From: Corynebacterium matruchotii
Lineage (GTDB): Bacteria > Actinomycetota > Actinomycetes > Mycobacteriales > Mycobacteriaceae
Length of the DNA: 64,000 nt
Reading direction: 5' to 3'
Assembly: GCF_011612265.2 (NCBI RefSeq)
Contig: NZ_CP050134.2
Location: forward strand, 1,612,001 to 1,676,000
Shown here: positions 27,966 to 37,007 of the stretch, piece after piece
Layout: every line of letters starts with the position of its first letter
Numbering within the stretch: the first letter of the stretch is position 1
Translations under genes and position numbers: made by a program
Notes under the pieces: generated by a model
Seen by the model: only the letters and a program-made list of their open reading frames with translations
What the model was told of the DNA's origin: nothing
The model's database searches: none

Positions 27966-28207
27966 AACGCAACAGTGTAACCGATGAAAAAGCCAGAAAA
28001 TAATATGTGTCGAGCATTCTTATCGGGACGGTTGCGTATCTTCACACTCAACCCGTAATGTGAATTGAGTAACTTTTACGCCACTGGGCGACCATACCGA
28101 CAAAGATCTAGAATGATGAGGTCCAAATTAATCACCTATCAACACACTGAATAATTGTTAACCCCTCACCTATATATGTCACGAACATTTTGTTTTAAGG
28201 AGTTGCG
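27966..28207. promoter_or_regulatory. Divergent promoter region argS/lldP
   Basis: A 242-bp AT-rich gap between divergent argS and the lactate permease. AAGGAG (28196-28201) is the ribosome binding site of the permease. Short candidates for a regulator site include GAGGT (28110-28114) facing ACCT (28126-28129) and the palindromic GTTAAC near 28158. I cannot match a known LldR box with confidence. Confidence 0.4.
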
Positions 28208-29881
28208 ATGGACACATTTCAACCAGTGACTGACTCCGTTGGCGAGAGCCTCGGACTTTCAGCACTCGTCGCATGCGTTCCACTGCTGGCGTTTTTCATC
28301 ATGCTCATCGGGGTGAAAGCCCGTGCCCATGTTTCCGCCGCTGTGGCGTTGGCTGCCGGCATTCTTGTTGCGGTTCTTGGTTTCCATATGCCTATTGAGC
28401 TGTCTGTCATGTCCGCGTTCCGCGGTGGCGCCTTCGGTTTGGTGCCGATCGTGTGGGTGATCGTGATGGCCATCTGGTTCTACCAGATCACGGTTGCCTC
28501 GGGAAGGTTCGAAGACCTGCGCCGGACCTTCGATAAGCTGGGCAACGGTGACGTGCGCGTCCAAACCATTTTGATTGCGTTCTGCTTCGGTGGCCTGTTG
28601 GAGGCCTTGGCCGGTTTCGGCGCCCCGGTGGCGATCACCGCCACCATGATTTTGGCGCTGGGCGTCAAACCGCTCAAGGCCGCCACTGTGGTGTTGTTGG
28701 CCAATACCGCCCCGGTGGCGTTCGGTGCGGTGGCCACCCCGATCATTACGGCTGGCGAGGTCGGCGGCCGTAGTGCGGAGCAAACCGCGAACATTGCTGC
28801 CATCGTCGGTATGCAAACCCCCATCATTGCCATGTTTATTCCGGCAATTCTGCTGTTCATCCTGGACGGCTGGAAGGGCGTGAAGGCCGCCTGGGCCCCG
28901 GCATTCGTCATCGGCATTAGCTTCGCTATCGCCAAGTACATCACGGCTAACTTCTTCGTCTACCAGCTCACCGACGTGATCGCTTGTATCGTGTCGCTGG
29001 GTGTGGCTTTCGCATTCCTCCAGCGGTGGCAGCCGAAGGATGTCGAGGAAATGCGGGAACGCATGGATCTGCCACCGGCCCCTACCTCCGAGGATCTGCC
29101 TCGGCAACGCGTATGGATGGCAATGCTCCCCTACGCCATTGTGACCGTGATCTTCGGTGTTGCCAACGTTGGTGCCGTCAGCACCGCCTTGAAGTCCCTC
29201 ACGGTGAAGATCCCGTGGCCGCTGTTGCACGACCGGCTACTCAACACCGCGGGCGCCCCGAACGCCTCGTCGGGCACCTATTCGGTGGCGGTACTGCACA
29301 ACCCGGGTACGCTGCTGTTGATTTCCGGGCTGATTGTGGCACTCGTGTACTCCAAGTATTCGGAGAACGGGAAGTACTCGCTGACCGCTAACCAGGCGTG
29401 GAAGGAGCTCACCGGCACGTTCTACCGGATGCGGTGGTCGATTTTGACGATCGTGTTGGTGCTGGGTCTCGCCTATGTCATGAACGACTCCGGCCAGACC
29501 ATTGCGATTGGCCAGTTCGTGGCTTCCCTGGGTGGCCTGTACACCTTCCTGGCACCGATGCTGGGCTGGGTGGGCACCGCCGTGACCGGTTCGGACACGT
29601 CCGCTAACGCCCTGTTCAGTAAGATGCAGGTCACCGCGGCTGAGCAGGCCGGTATTAACCCGGATCTGATGCTGGCCGCCAACACCACCGGTGGCGTGGT
29701 GGGCAAGATGGTGTCCCCGCAGTCGCTGGCTATTGCCGCTACCGCCGTGGAGATGGAGGGCAAGGAGTCCGACATCTTCAAGGCTGTGGTGGGCTGGTCG
29801 TTCGCCTTCGTGCTCTTCGTGTGCTGCCTGGTCTACCTGGAGGCCACGGTACTGTCGTTCACGGTTCCGATCATCCCCTAA
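28208..29881 (+). CDS. lldP: L-lactate permease (LctP family)
   Basis: A 557-residue protein with 12 or more transmembrane segments. It has the LctP-family patterns WIVMAIWFYQITVASG, GFGAPVAITATMIL, NTAPVAFGAVATPI and, in the second half, GSDTSANALFSKMQ and NTTGGVVGKMVSPQS. The family imports L-lactate (and glycolate) with protons. AAGGAG precedes the ATG. A strong terminator follows, and lutABC for lactate oxidation lies 400 bp downstream, so uptake and breakdown genes are together. Confidence 0.95.
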   Translation: MDTFQPVTDSVGESLGLSALVACVPLLAFFIMLIGVKARAHVSAAVALAAGILVAVLGFHMPIELSVMSAFRGGAFGLVPIVWVIVMAIWFYQITVASGRFEDLRRTFDKLGNGDVRVQTILIAFCFGGLLEALAGFGAPVAITATMILALGVKPLKAATVVLLANTAPVAFGAVATPIITAGEVGGRSAEQTANIAAIVGMQTPIIAMFIPAILLFILDGWKGVKAAWAPAFVIGISFAIAKYITANFFVYQLTDVIACIVSLGVAFAFLQRWQPKDVEEMRERMDLPPAPTSEDLPRQRVWMAMLPYAIVTVIFGVANVGAVSTALKSLTVKIPWPLLHDRLLNTAGAPNASSGTYSVAVLHNPGTLLLISGLIVALVYSKYSENGKYSLTANQAWKELTGTFYRMRWSILTIVLVLGLAYVMNDSGQTIAIGQFVASLGGLYTFLAPMLGWVGTAVTGSDTSANALFSKMQVTAAEQAGINPDLMLAANTTGGVVGKMVSPQSLAIAATAVEMEGKESDIFKAVVGWSFAFVLFVCCLVYLEATVLSFTVPIIP

Positions 29882-29930
29882 AATCCGGCTCTAGAGACGA
29901 CCACAAGTTGTCTCTTGACGCTCTCACTCC

Positions 29931-29967
29931 AACCACGGATTCACCCCATATGGGTGGGTCCGTGGTT
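29931..29967 (+). terminator. lldP terminator
   Basis: AACCACGGA (29931-29939) pairs with TCCGTGGTT (29959-29967); inside, CACCC pairs with GGGTG. ATATTTTT follows, as in a Rho-independent terminator. Confidence 0.8.
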
Positions 29968-30026
29968 ATATTTTTCACAATTGACCCCCACAAAATGTCA
30001 CCATGGCTCCCCCCGAAATCCCATAA

Positions 30027-30049
30027 CCCCACATGAGAGGGATGTGGGG
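30027..30049 (+). terminator. Second hairpin downstream of lldP
   Basis: CCCCACAT (30027-30034) pairs perfectly with ATGTGGGG (30042-30049) with a 7-nt loop, followed by ATTTTC. It may back up the first terminator. Confidence 0.5.
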
Positions 30050-30140
30050 ATTTTCGCAACACTAGTGTTTTTTATATAAGTGCAGCTTGTGGCTAAATTT
30101 TCGGGGGATTTCGGGGTAAATTAGATACTAAGTTTGGCAC

Positions 30141-30155
30141 GTGATGCTTCATCAC
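30141..30155 (+). promoter_or_regulatory. Inverted repeat upstream of lutA, candidate operator
   Basis: GTGATG and CATCAC are perfect inverted arms around CTT, 126 bp before the lutA start. GntR-type lactate regulators bind short palindromes of this kind, but no regulator gene is adjacent, so the link is inferred. Confidence 0.35.
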
Positions 30156-30281
30156 TGTTTGGTTTCACTTGCTTTTCGGGTGCTGCACATTTGCTTGCTG
30201 TAGCCGTCGAAAAGCGATCGCTCGGACACCAGCCGCCGAACATTAGCTCACAAACTCACCCTTACCAGGAGCTTCAATCTG

Positions 30282-31067
30282 ATGAAAATTGCGCTCTTTT
30301 CCACCTGCATCGGTGACGCGATGTTCCCCGATGCGTCCAAAGCCACGGCACTGCTCCTCGCGCGACTTGGCCACGACGTGGTCTACCCCAAGCAGCAAAC
30401 ATGCTGCGGACAGATGCACGTGAATACCGGTTACCAAAAGGAAGCCGTCGGCCAGATTAAAAGCTACGTCGAGGCATTCTCTGACCCCAGCATCGACTAT
30501 GTGGTCGCCCCCTCCGGCTCGTGCGTCGGCGCGGTCCGCGAGCAACACGAGCGTGTCGCCACCCGTTACGGCACCCCGGCGCTTGTCGACGGCGCCAAGA
30601 CCACGGCCAAGAAAACCCTCGACCTGCCGGAATTCTTGATCGATATTGCCGGGGTCGAAAACGTGGGAGCATTCTTCCCCCACAAGGTCACCTACCACCC
30701 CTCCTGCCATGGTCTGCGGTTTATCAAGCTTGGTGATCGCCCCTATCGGCTGCTCCGCAACGTTGAGGGCATCGAACTGTTAGAACTGCCCAATAAGGAA
30801 GAATGCTGCGGCTTCGGCGGCACCTTCGCGCTCAAGAACGCCGAAACCTCCGCCGCCATGGTGTCGGACAAGTCCCGCAATATCGAGTCCACCGGCACCG
30901 AATATGTCACCGGCGGCGACTCCTCCTGCCTCATGAACATTGCCGGCTCGCTGTCCCGCCAACATGTGGGCATTCGCGCCATTCACCTTGCGGAAATCCT
31001 CGCATCGACCAAAGAACATCCCTGGACCCCCACCTCAGCTGCTTACACCAAGGAGGCAATGCTGTGA
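30282..31067 (+). CDS. lutA: L-lactate oxidation protein LutA (CCG-domain Fe-S protein)
   Basis: A 261-residue protein with two cysteine-rich CCG domains: TCIGDAMFPD and QQTCCGQMHVNTGY in the first half, YHPSCHGLR and EECCGFGGTFAL in the second. These bind an Fe-S cluster in LutA/GlpC-type subunits. With LutB and LutC it oxidises L-lactate to pyruvate. AGGAGC lies upstream of the ATG. The lutB GTG start overlaps the lutA stop, so the genes are coupled. Confidence 0.93.
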   Translation: MKIALFSTCIGDAMFPDASKATALLLARLGHDVVYPKQQTCCGQMHVNTGYQKEAVGQIKSYVEAFSDPSIDYVVAPSGSCVGAVREQHERVATRYGTPALVDGAKTTAKKTLDLPEFLIDIAGVENVGAFFPHKVTYHPSCHGLRFIKLGDRPYRLLRNVEGIELLELPNKEECCGFGGTFALKNAETSAAMVSDKSRNIESTGTEYVTGGDSSCLMNIAGSLSRQHVGIRAIHLAEILASTKEHPWTPTSAAYTKEAML

Positions 31068-32638
31068 CCCCTATCATGCTCGGCACCCCTACCATGCCGC
31101 CGCGGGCATCCGACATTTCTAACCTGCGGGGCGACAAAACCTTCCCGCACACCGCCCACGATGGGCTCAATAACGTTACCCAGCGCCGTAACCTCACTAA
31201 GGCCACCACCACCATCCGTAACAAGCGGCAGCGTGTGATCGACGAGATCGACGACTGGGAGGATCTGCGCGAGGCAGGTTCCACCACCAAACGGTATGTG
31301 ATGGCCCACCTGCCAGAGCTGTTGGAACAGTTCGAAGCCGCCGTCACCGCCCGCGGTGGGCACGTGCACTGGGCCCGCAACGCCGAAGAAGCCGGCAAGA
31401 TCGTCACCGAACTGGTGCAGGCCACTGGGGAAAAGAAAGTGGTCAAGATCAAGTCGATGGCCACCCAGGAAATCGCCCTGAACGAGCAGCTGGAAAAGGT
31501 GGGCATTTTCGCCCAGGAGACCGACCTTGCGGAGCTCATTGTGCAGCTGGGTGAGGACAAGCCGTCCCACATTCTCGTGCCGGCCATTCACCGGAACCGG
31601 GCTGAGATCCGCAGCATCTTCCTCAAGAAGATGCCTCACGTGGATGATTCCATTTCCTCCGAGCCCGCCGAACTGGCCGAGGCTTCCCGCATGTACCTAC
31701 GGAAGCAGTTCATGGAGGCCAAGGTTGCCATTTCGGGCGCTAACTTCGGTATCGCCGAAACCGGGCACGTCACGATTGTGGAGTCCGAAGGTAACGGCCG
31801 CATGTGTCTGACCCTGCCGGAAACCCTCATCAGCGTGATGGGTATCGAAAAGATTCTCCCCACCTTCCGGGACTACGAGGTGTTCCTGCAACTGCTGCCG
31901 CGTTCCTCTACCGGCGAGCGCATGAACCCCTACACCTCCCTGTGGTCGGGCGTAACCGAGAACGACGGCCCGAAGAATTTCCACATTGTGCTGGTGGATA
32001 ATGGCCGCACCGCCGCCATGTCCGACGAGATCGGCCGGGAGGCCTTGAAGTGCATCCGCTGCTCCGCCTGCCTCAATGTGTGCCCCGTGTACGAGCGGGC
32101 CGGCGGCCACGCCTACGGTTCCACCTACCCTGGCCCGATCGGCGCTATCCTCACCCCACAGCTCACGGGCATTAATGACGCCCACGACCCCAACGGCTAC
32201 CTGCCTTACGCATCCTCCCTCTGCGGCCGATGCAACGAGGTGTGCCCGGTGAAGATTCCGATCACCGATGCCCTGCTGGAATTACGGCACAAGAAGGTGA
32301 AGGAACACAAGCCGGTGGTTGAGGGTGCATTGCTGGCCAGCATGCAGCTCATGTGGTCGAATCCGCGACTGTGGAATTCGGCAGCCCACCTGGTGTTCAT
32401 GGGTCGCCTCCTGGGCGGCACGAAGGGCAAGATCACCCACCTGCCGAGCTTCCTGGCTGGGTGGACGGATGTGCGCGACACTTCGGTGCCACCGAAGAAA
32501 TCGTTCCGCCAGTGGTTCGACTCCAATGAGGCCGCCGCGCTCTTAGCGCGGGCGAAGGCGGAGGGACTGCCAAAGAATAATATTCCTACCAAAGCCGACT
32601 CTGATGCCGCTGACGCTGCCAAGGAGGAGAAGAAATAA
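31064..32638 (+). CDS. lutB: L-lactate oxidation iron-sulfur protein LutB
   Basis: A 524-residue protein with an N-terminal LUD-type domain (residues about 60-300; [22 protein letters not shown] is its core) and a ferredoxin-like region with [15 protein letters not shown] and [13 protein letters not shown] near residues 330-400, for two [4Fe-4S] clusters. I start it at GTG 31064, which has AAGGAGG 7 nt upstream and overlaps the lutA stop; the frame is open further upstream but inside lutA. The C-terminal 30 residues are rich in Lys, Ala and Asp. lutC starts on its last base. Confidence 0.93.
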   Translation: MTPIMLGTPTMPPRASDISNLRGDKTFPHTAHDGLNNVTQRRNLTKATTTIRNKRQRVIDEIDDWEDLREAGSTTKRYVMAHLPELLEQFEAAVTARGGHVHWARNAEEAGKIVTELVQATGEKKVVKIKSMATQEIALNEQLEKVGIFAQETDLAELIVQLGEDKPSHILVPAIHRNRAEIRSIFLKKMPHVDDSISSEPAELAEASRMYLRKQFMEAKVAISGANFGIAETGHVTIVESEGNGRMCLTLPETLISVMGIEKILPTFRDYEVFLQLLPRSSTGERMNPYTSLWSGVTENDGPKNFHIVLVDNGRTAAMSDEIGREALKCIRCSACLNVCPVYERAGGHAYGSTYPGPIGAILTPQLTGINDAHDPNGYLPYASSLCGRCNEVCPVKIPITDALLELRHKKVKEHKPVVEGALLASMQLMWSNPRLWNSAAHLVFMGRLLGGTKGKITHLPSFLAGWTDVRDTSVPPKKSFRQWFDSNEAAALLARAKAEGLPKNNIPTKADSDAADAAKEEKK

Positions 32639-33270
32639 TGGACGCCAAGACCGAAATCCTCACGCGCATCCGTAACGCACATCAGCTATCGAACATGCCC
32701 ACGGATGTGGAGATCGTCCGCACCTACAACACGAACAAGACCGAGGAGTATTCCCGGGAGCAGCTCAAGGAAATCCTCATTGAGCGTCTTGAAGACTACA
32801 AGGCGATTGTGCATGAGACCAGCGTGAAGAAGCTGCCGCAAACCATCGCTGACGTGCTCAAGGAGCGCGGCGCGAAGGAGGTTCGCTACGCCGAGGGGTT
32901 GGACAAGAAACTGTTTTCGGCCTTCACTGGTAACGCCACCCCGGATGATCGCAGCACCGACCCGCGGCTGCTCAACGATGTTGATGCGGTGGTCACTGAT
33001 TCGCACGTGTCGTCGGCCCAGACGGGCACGATCTGCCTGGAGTCGAATCCTCTGTGTGGGCGCCGCGCGTTGACGCTGGTGCCGGACTGCCATGTGGTTA
33101 TTGTGCGCATGGAGAACGTGGTGTATGGGGTGCCGGAGATGATCGGCCGCCTGGGGCATGAGAAGCCGGTCACCATGATTTCCGGCCCGTCGGCCACGTC
33201 GGATATTGAGCTCAACCGTGTGGAGGGTGTGCACGGCCCCCGCACGCTCATTTGCCTCATCGTCGACTAA
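32638..33270 (+). CDS. lutC: L-lactate oxidation protein LutC (LUD domain)
   Basis: A 210-residue LUD-domain protein, third gene of lutABC. The C-terminal core has [19 protein letters not shown], then [12 protein letters not shown] and [21 protein letters not shown], which match the YkgG/LutC pattern. The ATG overlaps the lutB stop (TAATG). The N-terminal 70 residues are charged and less conserved. It is needed with LutA and LutB for lactate oxidation; the cofactor is not evident from sequence. Confidence 0.92.
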   Translation: MDAKTEILTRIRNAHQLSNMPTDVEIVRTYNTNKTEEYSREQLKEILIERLEDYKAIVHETSVKKLPQTIADVLKERGAKEVRYAEGLDKKLFSAFTGNATPDDRSTDPRLLNDVDAVVTDSHVSSAQTGTICLESNPLCGRRALTLVPDCHVVIVRMENVVYGVPEMIGRLGHEKPVTMISGPSATSDIELNRVEGVHGPRTLICLIVD

Positions 33271-33594
33271 CCGGCCTGCGCCGACCCGTGTGCCCGCCTA
33301 GGCGGGCCAGCCTGGGCACCAGCGTGTGCCATGCGGCTTGGGGCTAGGCGGCCTGCCCACGCACACCGCACGTACCTGCCGCCCAGCTGCGCAACTGCCC
33401 GTCTGCTAGCCTGCCGGCCTTGCCCAGCTAGCGGCGCCGGCACAGATACAGCAATCATGTAGCGCTGGGCACAGGCACCCACGCAGCATCGGTACCGCAC
33501 TGGCGTCATGTGACACCGTGATGGCGTTGGCAAAGCCCGCGGCCAGCTGGTGGTAATGATGGCATGGCACGTATGAGGCGACGACATAACAGCG
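33271..33594. other. GC-rich non-coding stretch after lutC
   Basis: This stretch of about 320 bp has a composition unlike its neighbours: it is rich in GCCTGCC and CTAGC words. It opens with a perfect 16-nt palindrome (33292-33307: GCCCGCCT and its mirror AGGCGGGC). An open frame on the minus strand here has no protein-like composition (many Cys, Arg and Ala) and no ribosome binding site, so I do not call a gene. Confidence 0.5.
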
Positions 33595-33646
33595 AAAACT
33601 CCCCGGATGGGAAGGTAATAATTATTACCCCCTCTGGGGAGTTTTT
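33595..33646 (+). terminator. Long hairpin terminator
   Basis: AAAACTCCCC (33595-33604) pairs with GGGGAGTTTT (33636-33645), followed by a T run. Inside is a perfect 16-nt palindrome of alternating A and T between GGTAA and TTACC (33614-33629). It closes the lut operon region, and could also work on the opposite strand. Confidence 0.8.
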
Positions 33647-33750
33647 CTTTCCGCAGAAAAGCTCATCCACTAACCTGAATATATAGATATCTAATTCTAA
33701 AATACTGATGAGTATTTATGATGAGTTTTACAAGGGAGTAGTCATATCTC

Positions 33751-35337
33751 ATGGGAACTTTGAGGCACACCATACGGCGCGTCATGAGTGTTGTGACCGC
33801 AACAACTTTACTGCCGGTCATGATGCCGCTTACCGCCCAAGCCCAGGCACAAACCGCGGCAGCCCCGATCACGTGGGAGAACTGCCCGGCGGAGAAACTC
33901 GACCGGCCCGGCGCGCGCTGCGGGCACATTGAGGTGCCGGAAAACTACGCGAATCCGGGTGGTAAGAAAATCACCGTGGGGTTTATCCAATTCCCGAACG
34001 CGAACGCCGAGGTAGTGTTTACCAACCCCGGCGGCCCGGGTGGGGGCGTGTACGACTGGTTGGGGAAGAAGAACGGGACCCGGCTGCCGCAGGAGCTTTT
34101 CTCCCAGTTTGAGGTGGTGGGGGTGCAGCCCCGCGGTTTGGTGGGGTCCACGCCGATGGACTGCCCGGCAAACCCGGGGTCAAATCCAGTTGATGAGTTC
34201 ACAAACCCGGGTAGCGCATTACGGTCCCGATGCGAGTCGAAGCAGCCGGGGTATGCGGACCAAATCACCACGGAGAACACCGCCCGGGACTGGGAGGAGG
34301 TGCGGAAATCGTTGAAGCGGGAAACCATTAATATTTATGGTTTGTCGTATGGCACGATCCTGGGGTCGAGTTATGCCAGCCTGTTCCCGAATCGGGTGAA
34401 GCATACAGTGTTGGATTCGGGTATTGATCCAACATTGCAGTGGTCGGAGATTATGGCCCGCCAGGAGCCGGCGTATCGGGATGTGTTGCACCAGTTCTTC
34501 GGCTATGTGGCGCAGAATGACGCGAAGTACCATTTGGGGACGACTCCCTATGCGGTGTACCGGAAGTGGGCGTATGCGGTCAAGGCCCAGTCCGGGGTGA
34601 CGCCGTCGGTTGAGCCGCCGAAGGCCACGGCCGCGGATTTGCCGGCGGGCACGCAGGGCGCTGGTCAGGCAGGTGTGGATGCGATGAATTCGGTGGAGCC
34701 GGGTCGGGCCCAGGCGGAGAATGTGGGCACCCAGTTGACCGCTGGCGGCAAGTCGCAGCAGAGCTCGTTCTTGATGCTGTACACGCACGCTTTCCTGCCG
34801 ATGGCGTATAAGTGGGATACGATCGCCCGGGCGATTGCGAACCCGAAGTTGGCTGAGGATGATTTGAAGAGCCTCGGCGAGCTGGATGTGAATGATGCGA
34901 AGCTCAAGGCCGCCACCGCGTCGCTGCAGATGCAGCAGACGATGATGTGTAATGAGTCGGTGACGGCGCCGCGGGCGAATGAGATTCCGCGGGCGTACTG
35001 GACCATGTTTGTGAGCAAGGATCCGTTTGCTACGGGCCAGCTGTTGCACGGTTCGGGTTTGGCCTGCCAGGGTGCGAAGCGGGTGACGCCTGGGGTGAAG
35101 TTGGATGGTTCCGCGTTGAAGGTGAAACCGCTGGAGATTCAGGGCCGGCAGGATCCGCAAACCCCGTATGGTAATTTCTCCCACATGCAGGCCGCTATGC
35201 AGTCCACCCTGGTGACGGTGAATGGTCCTGGTCACGGCCATTTCGGTTACGATAATAAGGCTGTGGACAAGCTGGTTTTGAACTATTTGCGCACCGGTAA
35301 AGCCACTGCCGGCGAGGTGCCGGGTTATTTCGGGTAG
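33751..35337 (+). CDS. Secreted alpha/beta hydrolase, tripeptidyl-aminopeptidase-like
   Basis: A 528-residue exported hydrolase. The first 35 residues are a signal peptide (RRVMS, a hydrophobic core, then AQAQAQTAAA). The oxyanion-hole region is TNPGGPGG near residue 92, the nucleophile Ser is in YGLSYGT near residue 198, the Asp is probably in QGRQDPQTPYG near 467, and the His is in GPGHGHFGY near 493. The C-terminal 110 residues resemble the TAP-like domain. The family releases N-terminal tripeptides or cleaves esters; the substrate is unknown. GGGAG lies 11 nt before the ATG. It stands alone, with tRNA-Arg next. Confidence 0.85.
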   Translation: MGTLRHTIRRVMSVVTATTLLPVMMPLTAQAQAQTAAAPITWENCPAEKLDRPGARCGHIEVPENYANPGGKKITVGFIQFPNANAEVVFTNPGGPGGGVYDWLGKKNGTRLPQELFSQFEVVGVQPRGLVGSTPMDCPANPGSNPVDEFTNPGSALRSRCESKQPGYADQITTENTARDWEEVRKSLKRETINIYGLSYGTILGSSYASLFPNRVKHTVLDSGIDPTLQWSEIMARQEPAYRDVLHQFFGYVAQNDAKYHLGTTPYAVYRKWAYAVKAQSGVTPSVEPPKATAADLPAGTQGAGQAGVDAMNSVEPGRAQAENVGTQLTAGGKSQQSSFLMLYTHAFLPMAYKWDTIARAIANPKLAEDDLKSLGELDVNDAKLKAATASLQMQQTMMCNESVTAPRANEIPRAYWTMFVSKDPFATGQLLHGSGLACQGAKRVTPGVKLDGSALKVKPLEIQGRQDPQTPYGNFSHMQAAMQSTLVTVNGPGHGHFGYDNKAVDKLVLNYLRTGKATAGEVPGYFG

Positions 35338-35433
35338 CCCCCGCTGCCCCTGCTTGATGGCCCGAATTCGTTTTTGGGCCGGCAGGTGCTAAACTGTCAA
35401 AGCGTTGCCGAAGATGTGGTTGAGGCAACGTGG

Positions 35434-35506
35434 GTCTCCGTAGCTCAGTGGATAGAGCATTGGTTTCCGGTACCAAAGGTCGCAGGTTCGAATCCTGTCG
35501 GGGACA
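35434..35506 (+). tRNA. tRNA-Arg, anticodon CCG
   Basis: All four arms fold: acceptor GTCTCCG with CGGGGAC (one G-U pair), D stem GCTC/GAGC, anticodon stem TTGGT/ACCAA with loop TTCCGGT, and T stem GCAGG/CCTGT with TTCGAAT. The anticodon at loop positions 3-5 is CCG, reading CGG (Arg). The discriminator is A and CCA is not encoded. An accessory region begins directly behind it. Confidence 0.95.
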
Positions 35507-35515
35507 CGATTTCAG

Positions 35516-35545
35516 CTGGGTTGTATTATTGCAACCCAGTTTTTT
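35516..35545 (+). terminator. tRNA-Arg terminator
   Basis: CTGGGTTG (35516-35523) pairs perfectly with CAACCCAG (35532-35539), 8-nt loop, followed by TTTTTT. Confidence 0.9.
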
Positions 35546-35546
35546 G

Positions 35547-35558
35547 CGCTTTACGACG
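35547..35558 (+). repeat. 12-bp direct repeat, left copy
   Basis: CGCTTTACGACG occurs here just behind the tRNA-Arg terminator and again at 41366-41377. Both copies continue with AGTGG at the same offset, giving an imperfect 22-bp match. The two copies bracket the accessory region, so they may be attachment-site remnants, or chance. Confidence 0.4.
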
Positions 35559-35577
35559 CCTAAAGTGGGGGCATTGG

Positions 35578-36961
35578 GGGTTAATGGATATTATGTGTGT
35601 CTGTTCTTTGCTATAACCGCAGACCATGATTGTTAAAACCGCGATCCATACACTATAAAAGCGTATTCCCCACCCATAACCCGGGAAATCCACGAAAATA
35701 TCTACACCCTGGCTATAAAAATGCGGTTTCGTAGATTCCTATGCCTACAAACCGACCTAGATGCCCCATTTGTACAGGCCGCATGAAAAAACGGCACCAC
35801 TCACTAAAGGAACCACCCGATGGTGGTATACCAACCCAACATGCGGAACCAGTACCACCCTACACCGCCCCGATGTCACTTTAACCCACGACTTCCAACT
35901 CTTTCACCACTACGCCACCAACACACTCCTGCTCACCCACTACACTCAAAAACGCCACTGCTTAATTAAAACCCTCACCCGACGCTTCGCTACATTCTGG
36001 CTGATCCCAATACCTATCACCACTCAACCCACCCGTGTGTACGACCAAATCTTCATCGATGGCACTTACCTCAACGGTGGCTGCTTACTCATCGCAGCTA
36101 CCACAAATGCATCCTGTAGCCTGGCACTGGGCGAGAAAAGAAACCACTACTGCCTATACCCGCCTAATACAACAAACTCACCCCACCACTATGCGTAGCC
36201 CTCGACGGCGGGCACCGTGCTTACAGCACGATTAAACACTGCTGATCACAGGCCATGATTCAACGCTGTCTCGTTCATGCTCAACGCGTAGTATGCCGCT
36301 ACGCTACCAGTACACCACGTACCACGGCAGGCGTAACAATCTACGCTTTGGCCAAGCAATTCACCCGTATCCACACCCCAGACCAAGCCACAACATGGAT
36401 ACTCAACCTCCACGAATTCGGACAAATCTACCAAGAATTTTTGAATGAGAAAACACTACTTCCCTTGAACCGGCGCGCAACCACTAAAACCTGGGAATAC
36501 ACCCACCCACGAGTCCGAAAAACCTACCACTCATTACTGCATCTAGCCCGTAAAACTGGCTTTTTACCTACCTCACTCCACCTACTACCACTATCAATCC
36601 TGACGGGTGAAAAGCTACGACCAACACCTTAGAAGGAGGTATTAACGCTCAAGTTAAACTCCATACCCACGTCCACCGAGGGCTCACAGCCGAACATCAA
36701 CGCACAGTTATCGATTGGTGGTTACACCAACACACGCAACTGCCTGATAATCCGTTAACTATTGCTAGGCAATGGAACTTCGGTTACGACTTACTCGCTA
36801 AAGCCACGGTCTTGACTCAACCAGACCGACCCAGCAACCGGGCGGCCAGCTCTCTACGATAACACCATCCCAACCGAGTACTCACACTCGATTGGGATAC
36901 GTAAAAACACCCATAACTAACCCCAACACACCACAAAGACACACATAATGCCCATTAACCC
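35578..36961 (+). mobile_element. Decayed IS1249-like insertion sequence (IS256 group)
   Basis: A 1384-bp element. The left end reads GGGTTAATGG then ATTATGTGTGTCT (35578-35602); the inverted right end (36937-36961) matches 23 of 25 bases. The 7-bp word GCATTGG directly follows the right end (36962-36968) and directly precedes the left end (35571-35577), a target site duplication. The transposase gene inside is broken. The element lies 72 bp behind tRNA-Arg. Confidence 0.88.
35761..36920 (+). pseudogene. IS1249-type transposase, frameshifted
   Basis: The pieces read in order as one IS1249-family transposase spread over several frames: MPHLYRPHEKT with the zinc-ribbon-like start damaged, TPTRVYDQIFIDGTYLNGG with the first catalytic Asp, then after a frameshift near 36110 HPVAWHWARKE, then in another frame MIQRCLVHAQRVVCRYATS and LHEFGQIYQEFLNEKTLL, and after a further shift and a short deletion near 36600 NTLEGGINAQVKLH and RQWNFGYDLLAKA to the end GIRKNTHN. 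At least three frame changes make it non-functional. There is an in-frame stop in the middle as well. Confidence 0.88.
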
Positions 36962-37007
36962 GCATTGGACTAGTCCTACGAGACAACAATCCTAACGCGT
37001 TGTGTGT

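Larger units (their letters stand above)
29882..30281. other. Intergenic region lldP-lutA: terminators and lut promoter
   Basis: This 400-bp gap holds two hairpins (29931-29967 and 30027-30049), near-repeats of a TTTCGGGG stretch around 30098-30117, and a perfect inverted repeat GTGATG-CTT-CATCAC (30141-30155) that could be an operator for lutABC. AGGAGC (30268-30273) is the lutA ribosome binding site. No gene is evident. Confidence 0.6.

Noticed and set aside
22830..27980. Several long plus-strand open frames opposite thrB, hom, lysA and argS
   Set aside because: All are rich in Gly, Val, Asp and Glu, typical antisense shadows of GC-rich genes, and lack any family motif.
33267..33587. 106-codon minus-strand frame
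   Set aside because: No ribosome binding site, unusual residue content and a sequence dominated by short repeats and a palindrome.
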